Below, one piece after another: positions 52,766 through 59,879 of a DNA stretch of 64,000 nt (its first letter is position 1; every line of letters starts with the position of its first letter). Made by a program: the position numbers and the translations under genes. The DNA is taken from NCBI RefSeq assembly GCF_002277025.1, contig NZ_NIWD01000002.1, positions 593,454-657,453 of the forward strand, written 5' to 3'. The notes beneath the pieces were generated by a model that saw only the letters and a list, made by a program, of their open reading frames with translations, was not told where the DNA came from and did no database searches. Origin of the DNA: Sphingopyxis sp. GW247-27LB (GTDB lineage: Bacteria > Pseudomonadota > Alphaproteobacteria > Sphingomonadales > Sphingomonadaceae).

Positions 52766-55278
52766 TCGGCACCGCCGATCTGCAGGATCGTCTCGTTCAC
52801 CGCGCCGGCGAAGCTCATCATCACGCCCCGCGACTGCACGGTGTCGGTGTGCAGGGTGATGTTCGCATCTGGCGCGATCATCTTCACGGGACGATCGGCG
52901 AGCTCGCGCGGCAGCGCGACCCAATGGCGCGACAGCGCGCCGTGCCGGGTCACCGGCGCGAAATGCGTGTCGCCGACCGTATAGATCGGCGCGGGCAGCG
53001 TCAGTGCCGTGTCGGTCGCCAGATACCAGCAATCCCAGGCGACGACCTGAAGCACCTCGCCGACGGCGACCGCGCCGACCTGGTTGACGAACATGAGGTA
53101 GAATTTTTCGAAGCCGCTCATCACGCCGAGCGTCGCCATCAGCGCGGCCGCTCGGTCGGGCTTTCCGTCGGCGCGCAGGATGTGATTGCCGAAGGCGTGG
53201 CCGACCAGCATCGCGCCGCCGCCGTCATATCCAATGTGGGCGAAATGCGTGACCGGCGCCGCCGGGTTGATCGCGGAGGCACGAGGGAACTCGATAATCG
53301 CGTTGTTGTCGGTGATGTCGACGATCGCGCGATAATCGATGTCGACGCCAGCGACGTCGACCGGATTCATGCCCGCGGCGTAGAGCGAGATGCGCGTCGA
53401 CATACCGGGGCTCACGTCGGTCGTCAGCCCAGGCTTCAGCCACTGCATCGACCAGGCGCCGTCGGGAAGATTGCCGCCAGTCGCCTCTCTACGGTCATAC
53501 GGCTGCAGCGCTTCGATCGTCAGCGTGCGCGTGCGGCCGCCCCAGCGGTTGAAGCGCCAATCGCTCTGGATCGCGACCTGCCGGTCGATCGCCGGGTTGT
53601 CGAAGTCCGTCGTGCCCGGATGCGCGACGATATATTCGAGCAGTGATGCGACATTGCCGATGTCGTAGCTTTCCTCGATCGACAGGTCGGTCCACGGATA
53701 GATGCCGTCGACGCTGATCTCGGCACCATCGATCCTCACCGTCTTTTCGTGGTTCTGCAATGCGCCGGAGAGCTGGATGACGCCTTCGTCGACATAGCCC
53801 GACAGCGTCGCGGGGCCGGTTCCGCTCACCTTGGTCAGCAGCCCCGCCGGCGCGGCCTCGATGTTCCAGCTGGTCGGCGAGCCATTGTTACGCGCGATCA
53901 TCCAGAAATTGTTGGCGTCGGGCACGTAGACGACGACGAACTGACGGTCCTCGCCGTTCTTGTAGACATCGCCCGCGGTCAAGCCGTGCGCGGCGAGATC
54001 GAGCTGGCGACCGTCGGGTCCGTGGGTGCCGCCGTCCAGCTGGAAATTGAGCTTGATCGGGGTGCGCTGATCGCCGCCGATGCTGGCGACCATCGCCGAT
54101 AGCATATAGGCGCCGACCGTCGCCGAGCGACCGGTATCGCGCGAAATGAAGCGGGTCCCGACCAGATCGATCGCGCCCGACCGCGGCAACAGGTTGGGCC
54201 CGACCTGGGCGACCTGCTCGCCGATCAGATAGCAGTCGACCTGATCGTAGGCCGGGCTCAGCTGCGCGGGACGGCGCACGAAGAGATAGGGCCATTGATA
54301 GACCGCCGTCCCCGGCGCGCTGTTGTCGAGCTGGAAAAGCTGGGGGTCGGGCGCGCGCTCGCCGGGTGCGGCGTAGGGATTGAACTCCAGCGCCGCGTCG
54401 CCGGTGTTGACCATGATCCCGCGCTCGATCTTGTCGATCATGTCGGCGGTGAAGGGCACGCCCGCGGCGAAATCGACCGTATCGCGGACGGTCGGCAGCA
54501 ATTGGGCGAGATCCGCGGGCGTCGTCATCGCGATCTCGCGATTGCCGCCCCGCAGCGTAACCGCGAACGATCCGTAGGTGCCGTTCAGCTTCTTGTAGAA
54601 GGCGTTGCCGCCGGTGATGTAGGCGATCACGCTCGGCGGCACATTGTGCATCGACAGGACAAGGTCGGTCGAGGCCGGCAGCGGGATCGGCCGCAGCACG
54701 GCGAACGTCGGCCACGCCGCCTCGCTGCGCGCCGCGAGGTAATCGGGATTGCCCGGCGACCAGATACGGCAGGTCTGATCGAGGCGCGTCGGCAGGAGCG
54801 CGTTGGCGCGATCGGGGTCGGCGAGGTTGGTCTGGGCCTTCTCGGGGAAATAGGTGAGCGTCGAGCTCAGCTCCTCGGCGGTCGCCGCCGCGGCGTCGGC
54901 GGCATCCTGCGCCTGGCCGATGATCACGCCGACCTCGGCTGCGGCATAGGCCGACAGCTTTTCGAACTGGTACCAGTTGCCGCCGCCCTCGGCGCCAACC
55001 TTTCGATACCAGCCGTTCTTCGCCGGGGCGGGGTCGGCATAGACGAGGCCGAGCGCATTTTCGGGATGGTCGAGGGCGCCCTGGATGCCGTCCGGCGCCG
55101 CTTCCTCCTCGAAGGCGGCTTCGGTGGAGATCAGGCGGCCGAGCAGCTGCTTGACCGCGGTGGCCGTCATCGGCGCGCCGGGCTCCTGAATGCCCATCAG
55201 CGCATCGGGCGACACCGCGGTGGTGAACGGCAGCTGGTCGAGCGTCCGCGTCTCGGGAAGGACGGGCGTGTCAGCCAT
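52762..55278 (-). CDS. Large fibre-like structural protein in the lysis region
   Basis: The 838-residue product is not found in Mu. Its N-terminus (LPETRTLDQLPFTTAVSPDALMGIQ) resembles attachment segments of phage tail fibres and appendages. A short coiled-coil (GQAQDAADAAAATAEELSS) follows, then about 600 residues of beta-rich sequence with GxNxF and PYLFVRR-type repeats. The C-terminus is small and hydrophobic. It may be a receptor-binding or polysaccharide-binding appendage expressed with lysis genes; enzymatic residues are not evident. ATG 55278 is preferred, 55299 is the alternative. Confidence 0.65.
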   Translation of the reverse strand: MADTPVLPETRTLDQLPFTTAVSPDALMGIQEPGAPMTATAVKQLLGRLISTEAAFEEEAAPDGIQGALDHPENALGLVYADPAPAKNGWYRKVGAEGGGNWYQFEKLSAYAAAEVGVIIGQAQDAADAAAATAEELSSTLTYFPEKAQTNLADPDRANALLPTRLDQTCRIWSPGNPDYLAARSEAAWPTFAVLRPIPLPASTDLVLSMHNVPPSVIAYITGGNAFYKKLNGTYGSFAVTLRGGNREIAMTTPADLAQLLPTVRDTVDFAAGVPFTADMIDKIERGIMVNTGDAALEFNPYAAPGERAPDPQLFQLDNSAPGTAVYQWPYLFVRRPAQLSPAYDQVDCYLIGEQVAQVGPNLLPRSGAIDLVGTRFISRDTGRSATVGAYMLSAMVASIGGDQRTPIKLNFQLDGGTHGPDGRQLDLAAHGLTAGDVYKNGEDRQFVVVYVPDANNFWMIARNNGSPTSWNIEAAPAGLLTKVSGTGPATLSGYVDEGVIQLSGALQNHEKTVRIDGAEISVDGIYPWTDLSIEESYDIGNVASLLEYIVAHPGTTDFDNPAIDRQVAIQSDWRFNRWGGRTRTLTIEALQPYDRREATGGNLPDGAWSMQWLKPGLTTDVSPGMSTRISLYAAGMNPVDVAGVDIDYRAIVDITDNNAIIEFPRASAINPAAPVTHFAHIGYDGGGAMLVGHAFGNHILRADGKPDRAAALMATLGVMSGFEKFYLMFVNQVGAVAVGEVLQVVAWDCWYLATDTALTLPAPIYTVGDTHFAPVTRHGALSRHWVALPRELADRPVKMIAPDANITLHTDTVQSRGVMMSFAGAVNETILQIGGAE

Positions 55279-55588
55279 CGGGGCATAGGGTCCTGGCATC
55301 GCGCAGCCGCTCCTCGAGGAGCGCCTCGCGGCGGAAGCGGGCAGCGAGCCACTGCAGCACGTTGTCGGCCGCTTCGATCGCGGCGTCGGCGGGCATGACG
55401 GGCTCGGCGGGGATCGGCTGGCGCAGCTCGGCGGGGCAGATCGTCTTGGTGACGATCACCCGCTCGACGACCGGGTCGGGCGCCGGGCCGGGGTCAGGCC
55501 TTGCCGGAGAGCCGGCGCAGGCACTGAGCGTCGCAACGCTTGCCAGTGCCAGAGCCGACAGCCGGAGGCGCGCTCTGGATAGCGGCAT
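55271..55588 (-). CDS. Rz1-like outer-membrane spanin lipoprotein
   Basis: The 105-residue product has a lipobox (LSAC, after a hydrophobic signal) and a proline-rich linker (PARPDPGPAPDP), the hallmarks of Rz1. It starts inside the Rz-like gene in another frame and overlaps it by about 95 bases, the classic nested spanin pair. Together they fuse inner and outer membranes at lysis. Confidence 0.8.
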   Translation of the reverse strand: MPLSRARLRLSALALASVATLSACAGSPARPDPGPAPDPVVERVIVTKTICPAELRQPIPAEPVMPADAAIEAADNVLQWLAARFRREALLEERLRDARTLCPDG

Positions 55589-56042
55589 CGGCGGCGTCCT
55601 TTCGTTGGGTTGCGGCGCGGCCGCGCGCCTCGGCGCGGTCGGCGATCTTCGCCTGGTCGGCGATCAGCCGGTCGACCTCGGCCTCGGCCTGGCGCTGGCC
55701 ATCCTCGGCCGCGGTGCGCGCCGCGACCTCGGCCTTGACCGCGGTCGAGCAGGCCGACTGGATCGCGAAGCGCGTGGCGTCGCGGTTGCCCGCGGCGAGC
55801 GCGACGTCGCACTGGCCGGCGGCGCGCGCGGCGGCGATCGCCGCCTTGACCGGCTCGGCGCAGCGGTCGGCGGGCTCGCCGATCTTCTCGGCCGCGCGGC
55901 TGCAGGCGGCGACGTCGCCGCGCAAATCCTTGAGGTCGGCGCGCGCCTGCACCCCGGTCCAGGCGGCGAGGAGCATCGCGCCAAAGGCGAGCATCCCGCC
56001 GATCGCGCCGTAAAGGCGAAGTCCCGACAGCCCGAACATCAA
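55494..56042 (-). CDS. Rz-like inner-membrane spanin
   Basis: The 182-residue product has an N-terminal membrane anchor (LYGAIGGMLAFGAMLLAAW) and then a long alanine/charged helix (AEDGQRQAEAEVDRLIADQA) reaching into the periplasm. It overlaps the endolysin stop by 4 bases and contains the Rz1 start. Cysteines (ACS, RCAEP, QCDV) may link dimers. Confidence 0.78.
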   Translation of the reverse strand: MMFGLSGLRLYGAIGGMLAFGAMLLAAWTGVQARADLKDLRGDVAACSRAAEKIGEPADRCAEPVKAAIAAARAAGQCDVALAAGNRDATRFAIQSACSTAVKAEVAARTAAEDGQRQAEAEVDRLIADQAKIADRAEARGRAATQRKDAADAAIQSAPPAVGSGTGKRCDAQCLRRLSGKA

Positions 56043-56707
56043 ATCCTCCCCAGCCGGTCGGCGCGCGCCAGCCAGCCCTTCAGGAACCTCTTCTGCGACG
56101 GATCGCGCTCGGCGATCGCGCGGTAGCGAAGGCGGACCTCGACGCGGAACGCGTCGGTCAGCGCCGGCATGCCGAGCGCGCCCCAGCGCAGCACCCAGTT
56201 CATCGCCTGCAGCGTCGCCGGCCCGATCGCGCCGTCGACCTTCAGCTGCGACGGCGCCGAGGCGGCGCGCTCGAGGCAGCGGTTGAGCGCGCGCTGCAAC
56301 AGGCGGCGCGCGTTGCCGATGCCGGCGTTCACCGCCTGGTTGAACAGCATCTCGCCGACCGGGCGCGGCAGATCGTCGGCGCCCAGCCGCAGCCAGAAAC
56401 AGCGGTGATAGAGGAATTTGGCGTCACCGCGCGTCAGCAGCCGGACATCCGCGCCGTCGATATCGCCGTCGCCGTCGAGGTCGAAGTCGGCGCGGCCGTC
56501 CGCGTCGAGGTCGATCTTGCCCTCGACGACCAGCGTGCGCAGCGACCAGCCAAATTTGGTCGCCCCGCCGCGGTCGGACGGATCGTTGACAAAGCGCGTG
56601 CCCTCGTCGCCGATCAGATCGTCGAAGGCACGCGCGAAGCGCTCGGACCAGCCGCTGACGACGATCTCGTCGGCCGCGCTATCGATGTGGTTGGTTTCGC
56701 TCCCCAT
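56039..56707 (-). CDS. GH108 endolysin with EF-hand insert
   Basis: The enzyme cuts the peptidoglycan glycan chain to lyse the cell. The 222-residue protein has the GH108 active-site block D34-E35-G-T followed by FVNDPSDRGGATKFGW (E35 is the catalytic acid). A typical calcium-binding loop runs D76-L-D78-G-D80-G-D82-I-D84 to D87. The C-terminus has the usual peptidoglycan-binding DGAIGPATLQA module. No signal peptide is seen, so export depends on a holin. It is the first gene after the predicted late promoter. Confidence 0.9.
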   Translation of the reverse strand: MGSETNHIDSAADEIVVSGWSERFARAFDDLIGDEGTRFVNDPSDRGGATKFGWSLRTLVVEGKIDLDADGRADFDLDGDGDIDGADVRLLTRGDAKFLYHRCFWLRLGADDLPRPVGEMLFNQAVNAGIGNARRLLQRALNRCLERAASAPSQLKVDGAIGPATLQAMNWVLRWGALGMPALTDAFRVEVRLRYRAIAERDPSQKRFLKGWLARADRLGRI

Positions 56708-56739
56708 GACCGCTGCTTTGACGCGTCGCGCGCCGCGCA

Positions 56740-56758
56740 GTCAGATGAACTATTTCAT
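56740..56758 (-). promoter_or_regulatory. Predicted late activator site upstream of the lysis operon
   Basis: On the minus strand this reads ATGAAATAGTTCATCTGAC, identical to the site at 45496-45514. It straddles the end of the activator gene and lies 33 bases before the endolysin start, the place of the lysis promoter in Mu. The dyad ATGAA-N4-TTCAT fits a dimeric Mor/C-type activator. Confidence 0.65.
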
Positions 56759-57135
56759 AGGAGGTCGAGCAGATTGCCCTGGCCGTCGTCCTCGATGGAA
56801 TCGGCCTTGATGTTGTGGACATGCCGCTCGGTATAGTCGGTGGCAAGGGCGATCGCGCGGATCGACAGTTTTCCTTCCTTCAGCAGCTCGATGACGCGCT
56901 GCCTCCGGTGATAGGCCTTGGGCAACAGCAGGTCGCTGCCGGCGAATCGGTCGCACAGCAGCTGGGCGAGCTCGGCGCCGATGACGACGGCGATCTCGTG
57001 ATTGTTCGCCGCGACGCGCGGCACGTAGAGGATCGTGCCGCCGAAGCGGTCGCACAGCTTCGTGGCGGGGCCGCTGCCGATCACGGCAGCGACCTCGTCG
57101 AAAATCGCAGAGTTGAAGATCCGCGAATGCCGCAT
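56755..57135 (-). CDS. Mor/C-family late transcription activator
   Basis: The protein switches on middle or late phage promoters by binding DNA as a dimer and contacting RNA polymerase. The 126-residue protein has the Mor-family dimer region (ATKLCDRFGGTILYVPR with ELAQLLCDRFAG repeated) and a C-terminal helix-turn-helix (KLSIRAIALATDYTERHVHNI). It stands directly before the lysis operon, where Mu has gene C. Only one family member is in the window, so it may do both Mor and C jobs. Confidence 0.88.
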   Translation of the reverse strand: MRHSRIFNSAIFDEVAAVIGSGPATKLCDRFGGTILYVPRVAANNHEIAVVIGAELAQLLCDRFAGSDLLLPKAYHRRQRVIELLKEGKLSIRAIALATDYTERHVHNIKADSIEDDGQGNLLDLL

Positions 57136-57138
57136 GGA

Positions 57139-57327
57139 TCAGAGCATGATGACCAGAAGCGCGATGGCGAGCGCCATCGCTGCCGCACCGGCAGTAAAGG
57201 ACCGGGCCCGGCGCCGCGCTTCCTCGCGGCGCCGCCGATCGGCGCTCGATTCGAGCAGCGGCAACCTCTGGAAGTCGAGATATTCGCGGTCGGGCCGCAG
57301 GTGGCTCTGGTAGAACGAATGTTGCAT
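57139..57327 (-). CDS. Small phage membrane protein
   Basis: The 62-residue product has an arginine-rich middle (DRRRREEARRRARS) and one C-terminal membrane span (FTAGAAAMALAIALLVIML). The start is ATG 57327, with GGAGG 7 bases upstream, rather than 57333. It lies between GemA and Mor; the tail-anchored layout suggests an inner-membrane role, but its function is unknown. Confidence 0.6.
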   Translation of the reverse strand: MQHSFYQSHLRPDREYLDFQRLPLLESSADRRRREEARRRARSFTAGAAAMALAIALLVIML

Positions 57328-57329
57328 GA

Positions 57330-58076
57330 TCATGCCTCCGGTGAAAATTCAGGGGACCGCTCGCGCAGCACGGCGCCGAGCATCTGGGCGGCGCGGGTCA
57401 TCGCCTCGATGTCGATCGGCAGGTCGATCGCGCGAGCCTCCTCGCCGGTCAGGCGGAACAGCGCGACGGGGACGGTCCAGTCGGGATGCGCGATGCCCGC
57501 GGCGACCAGCTTGGCGAGGATCGCCTTCAGCAGCCGCCACTTGCTGCCCTGCAGCGTCGCGGTGCGGCCGTCGCCGACCTCCCAGCCGTGGCGCTTGGCC
57601 ATCGCCTTCAGCGCCTCGATCAGGCGGTAGGCCATCGACTGGTCGGACCATCGCCAATGGTCGCACTGGAGCTGGCGGCAGGCGAACGCCTCGAGCGCCT
57701 GCTCCGACCGGTTGCGCACCGCGCCGAGCTGGTGGAGCGAGATCCACAGCGACCGCGCCTTGCGCGCGCTCGGCGTGTCGACCGCGGGCGCCCGGCGCCC
57801 CGGAACGCCCTTCGCGGTCGCCTTGAAGCCACGCTGCCCGAAATGCTGGACGAGCGCCGCCAGCTGCGCCTCCGTCGCCTTGCTGGCGCTCGCGAGAGCG
57901 ATGTCCTCCTCGCTCGCCTCCTCGATCGGGATGGGCGAGATGTGCTGAAAGACGATCGCACGATAATCGTCCTCGCCCAGGCCGAGCTGGTTCTTCGCGA
58001 TATGGACCTTCGCCAGCAGCGCGCGGCGGCGCTGCTGGGTCGGGTCGATCGACGTCTTGCGGGCGGGCGCGCTCAT
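57330..58076 (-). CDS. GemA-like regulator (Mu gp16-like, DUF1018)
   Basis: GemA of Mu affects host DNA supercoiling and gene expression. The 248-residue protein carries the DUF1018 core: LLAKVHIAKNQLGLGEDDYR, then SASKATEAQLAALVQHFG and a conserved C-terminal part (RSLWISLHQLGAVRN, CDHWRWSDQSMAYRLIEALK). It follows the DnaA-like gene with an ATGA overlap. Confidence 0.85.
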   Translation of the reverse strand: MSAPARKTSIDPTQQRRRALLAKVHIAKNQLGLGEDDYRAIVFQHISPIPIEEASEEDIALASASKATEAQLAALVQHFGQRGFKATAKGVPGRRAPAVDTPSARKARSLWISLHQLGAVRNRSEQALEAFACRQLQCDHWRWSDQSMAYRLIEALKAMAKRHGWEVGDGRTATLQGSKWRLLKAILAKLVAAGIAHPDWTVPVALFRLTGEEARAIDLPIDIEAMTRAAQMLGAVLRERSPEFSPEA

Positions 58077-58408
58077 GGCCGCAATCCTTGGGGCGCACCG
58101 CGCGCGATCGCGATCAGATCGTCGACAGCCGCCCGATAGCCCGTCGATCGCCGGGCAAGCTGGTGGCCCCGGTGCGCGAGATTATGTGCGGCGCTATGAT
58201 CGCGGCCGCCGAGCTTTTCCCCGATGACCGGATAGGAGAGCGGTTCCGGCGTCAGTTGGCGCAGGGCGACGACGATCGCGGCGCGCGGCGGGATCAGGTT
58301 TCCGAGGCGTGAGGGCCCCCGCAGCTCGGCAAGGTCGACCGACCAGCGCCGGCAAGCCTCGTCAAAGATGCGCGTAACGCGCTCCCCGCGGGTGAGCGCC
58401 GCGGTCAC
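58073..58408 (-). CDS. Stand-alone DnaA domain-IV-like DNA-binding protein
   Basis: The 111-residue product matches only the C-terminal DNA-binding domain of DnaA: VDLAELRGPSR, ARA.VVALRQL and above all SYPVIGEKLGGRDHSAAHNL, the DnaA-box recognition signature (usually GGRDHSTV). There is no ATPase domain. The start is the GTG at 58408, overlapping the upstream stop. A phage replication or regulation role through DnaA-box binding is likely; competing with host DnaA is possible. Confidence 0.8.
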   Translation of the reverse strand: MTAALTRGERVTRIFDEACRRWSVDLAELRGPSRLGNLIPPRAAIVVALRQLTPEPLSYPVIGEKLGGRDHSAAHNLAHRGHQLARRSTGYRAAVDDLIAIARGAPQGLRP

Positions 58409-58560
58409 GGCCAAACCCCCATCATCACCGCGACGAGGACGATGATCGCGACCTTGACCCCGGCGGCGATCGCGCCGCCAGCCAGCGCGGCGCCGAGCTC
58501 CAGCGGCCCGTCCTGCCCGTCGCGGGTCAGCGCGCGGATGATCTTGCGGCGCGAGGTCAC
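58405..58560 (-). CDS. 51-residue phage membrane microprotein
   Basis: A short frame opens at a GTG at 58560 that overlaps the stop of the upstream gene (GTGA) and ends by overlapping the next GTG. The product has a basic N-terminus (TSRRKIIRALTRDG) and a glycine/alanine-rich hydrophobic C-terminal half (GAAVKVAIIVLVAVMMGVW-like). Coupled overlaps on both sides support it. Confidence 0.55.
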   Translation of the reverse strand: MTSRRKIIRALTRDGQDGPLELGAALAGGAIAAGVKVAIIVLVAVMMGVWP

Positions 58561-58856
58561 TGCACACCGCCTTCCCAGGCGCCGCGCCGGGCGATGATTT
58601 CATCGAGCCAGTCGGGGCCGAGCTCCAGCGGCGCACCGACCCACGCATCGATGTCGCGGAGCAGTTGGACGTAGCTCTCGATTAGCGGGCGCGCGCGCGG
58701 ATCGATCGTGCCGGGAACCGGCACGATATCGCCGGGGAACCTCTCGTCCAGCTTGCTCGAGGTTTCGATCAGGCTGGCGACGTTCGCGCGGATGACACGG
58801 CTGGAGCGGCCGAGCAGACCCGACGCCGACAGCAGCTTGGCAAGATCGGTGCTCAT
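58557..58856 (-). CDS. Phage early hypothetical protein
   Basis: The 99-residue product has no recognised domain. It is helical, with KLLSASGLLGRSSRVIRANV and PRARPLIESYVQLLRDIDAW. It overlaps the B gene stop by 4 bases and belongs to the early operon after transposition genes. Confidence 0.6.
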   Translation of the reverse strand: MSTDLAKLLSASGLLGRSSRVIRANVASLIETSSKLDERFPGDIVPVPGTIDPRARPLIESYVQLLRDIDAWVGAPLELGPDWLDEIIARRGAWEGGVQ

Positions 58857-59812
58857 GCCGCGATCTGCCGGGTCGAGAGCTGGGCCCAGCAATCGCGGAC
58901 ATGGCCGGCGTTCACCGCCTGGCCCTCGCTGGCGGCGATCATGTGCGCGAGTTCGAGCGTCATCGTCGCCCCGCGCAGCGCGCCCGGCTTCTGGCTGATC
59001 TCGCGGATGGCCTGAAGGATGCCGTCGTCGCCGATGTTCCACGCATCGCACAGCGCGTCGGCGTCGCCCTGCAGCGGCTGCGCGCGCACGATCCGCATCC
59101 CGACGCGGCTGAAGAGCTGCGCGAAATTCGCCTTGCGCGTCCCGCCCTCGAGGCGCGAGAGGACCGAGATATTGCCCGACAGCGCGATGCCGACGCCCGT
59201 TTCGTCATGCCAGCTGCGGATTTCCTCGAGCGATTTTTCGGACAGGTGCTGCGCCTCGTCCAGCACCAACAGCCCGCCCGACCGGTCCACCTTCTCCATG
59301 ATCATGGTGCTCAGCTTCGCGGGGGTGCCGACCGCGTCGGACTTGCCGAGCGCGGCGAGGACCGAAAGCTGCATGTTCATGATGCCCGCAGACGAGGGCC
59401 GCATCGTCGCCTTCCAGACGTTGGAAATGCTCGCCTGGTAATGCTCGATCGTCTTGGTCTTCCCCATGCCGGCGCCGGTCGCGATCACGGTCATGCGGCC
59501 GCGCTGCGCATAGGTCAGGATCGTGATGATGTCGTTCGCCGTCGGGCCGGCGAAAAAGCCGGGGAGCGGGGGTGCGGTCACTTCGAACGCGGCCTGGCTG
59601 AAAAGCTGCTGTTGGTAGCGATAGACCTGCTCGGCGATCGTCTGCTCGTCGCCGGCGTAGCCGTTGGTGCTGCCGAACTGGCTGAGCGTTCCCGCCGATC
59701 GGCCGATGCGCTTCGCGAGCTCGGTCCAGCTCATCTTCGTCGCGTTCTTGTGGTCGATCAACCAGGCGCGCTGGTCCTCGATATCGATGGGCTGGTTTTG
59801 GGGGTCGTTCAT
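58853..59812 (-). CDS. Transposition target-selection ATPase (MuB-like)
   Basis: MuB binds target DNA as an ATP-dependent filament, stimulates the transposase and gives target immunity. The ATG at 59812 has AAGGA 7 bases upstream, 319 residues. The N-terminal helix-turn-helix (MSWTELAKRIGRSAGTLSQF) is followed by the AAA+ core with Walker A T112-GAGMGK-T119 and Walker B LLVLDEAQH (D185, E186). The C-terminal MuB domain (LQGDADALCDAWNIGDDGIL) is present. Confidence 0.92.
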   Translation of the reverse strand: MNDPQNQPIDIEDQRAWLIDHKNATKMSWTELAKRIGRSAGTLSQFGSTNGYAGDEQTIAEQVYRYQQQLFSQAAFEVTAPPLPGFFAGPTANDIITILTYAQRGRMTVIATGAGMGKTKTIEHYQASISNVWKATMRPSSAGIMNMQLSVLAALGKSDAVGTPAKLSTMIMEKVDRSGGLLVLDEAQHLSEKSLEEIRSWHDETGVGIALSGNISVLSRLEGGTRKANFAQLFSRVGMRIVRAQPLQGDADALCDAWNIGDDGILQAIREISQKPGALRGATMTLELAHMIAASEGQAVNAGHVRDCWAQLSTRQIAA

Positions 59813-59879
59813 GCTAAAATCCTTTCGTTCTGACAGGGACATCGTCGCGGCGGAGGCTCCTAACCCTCCGTCGCGGCCT

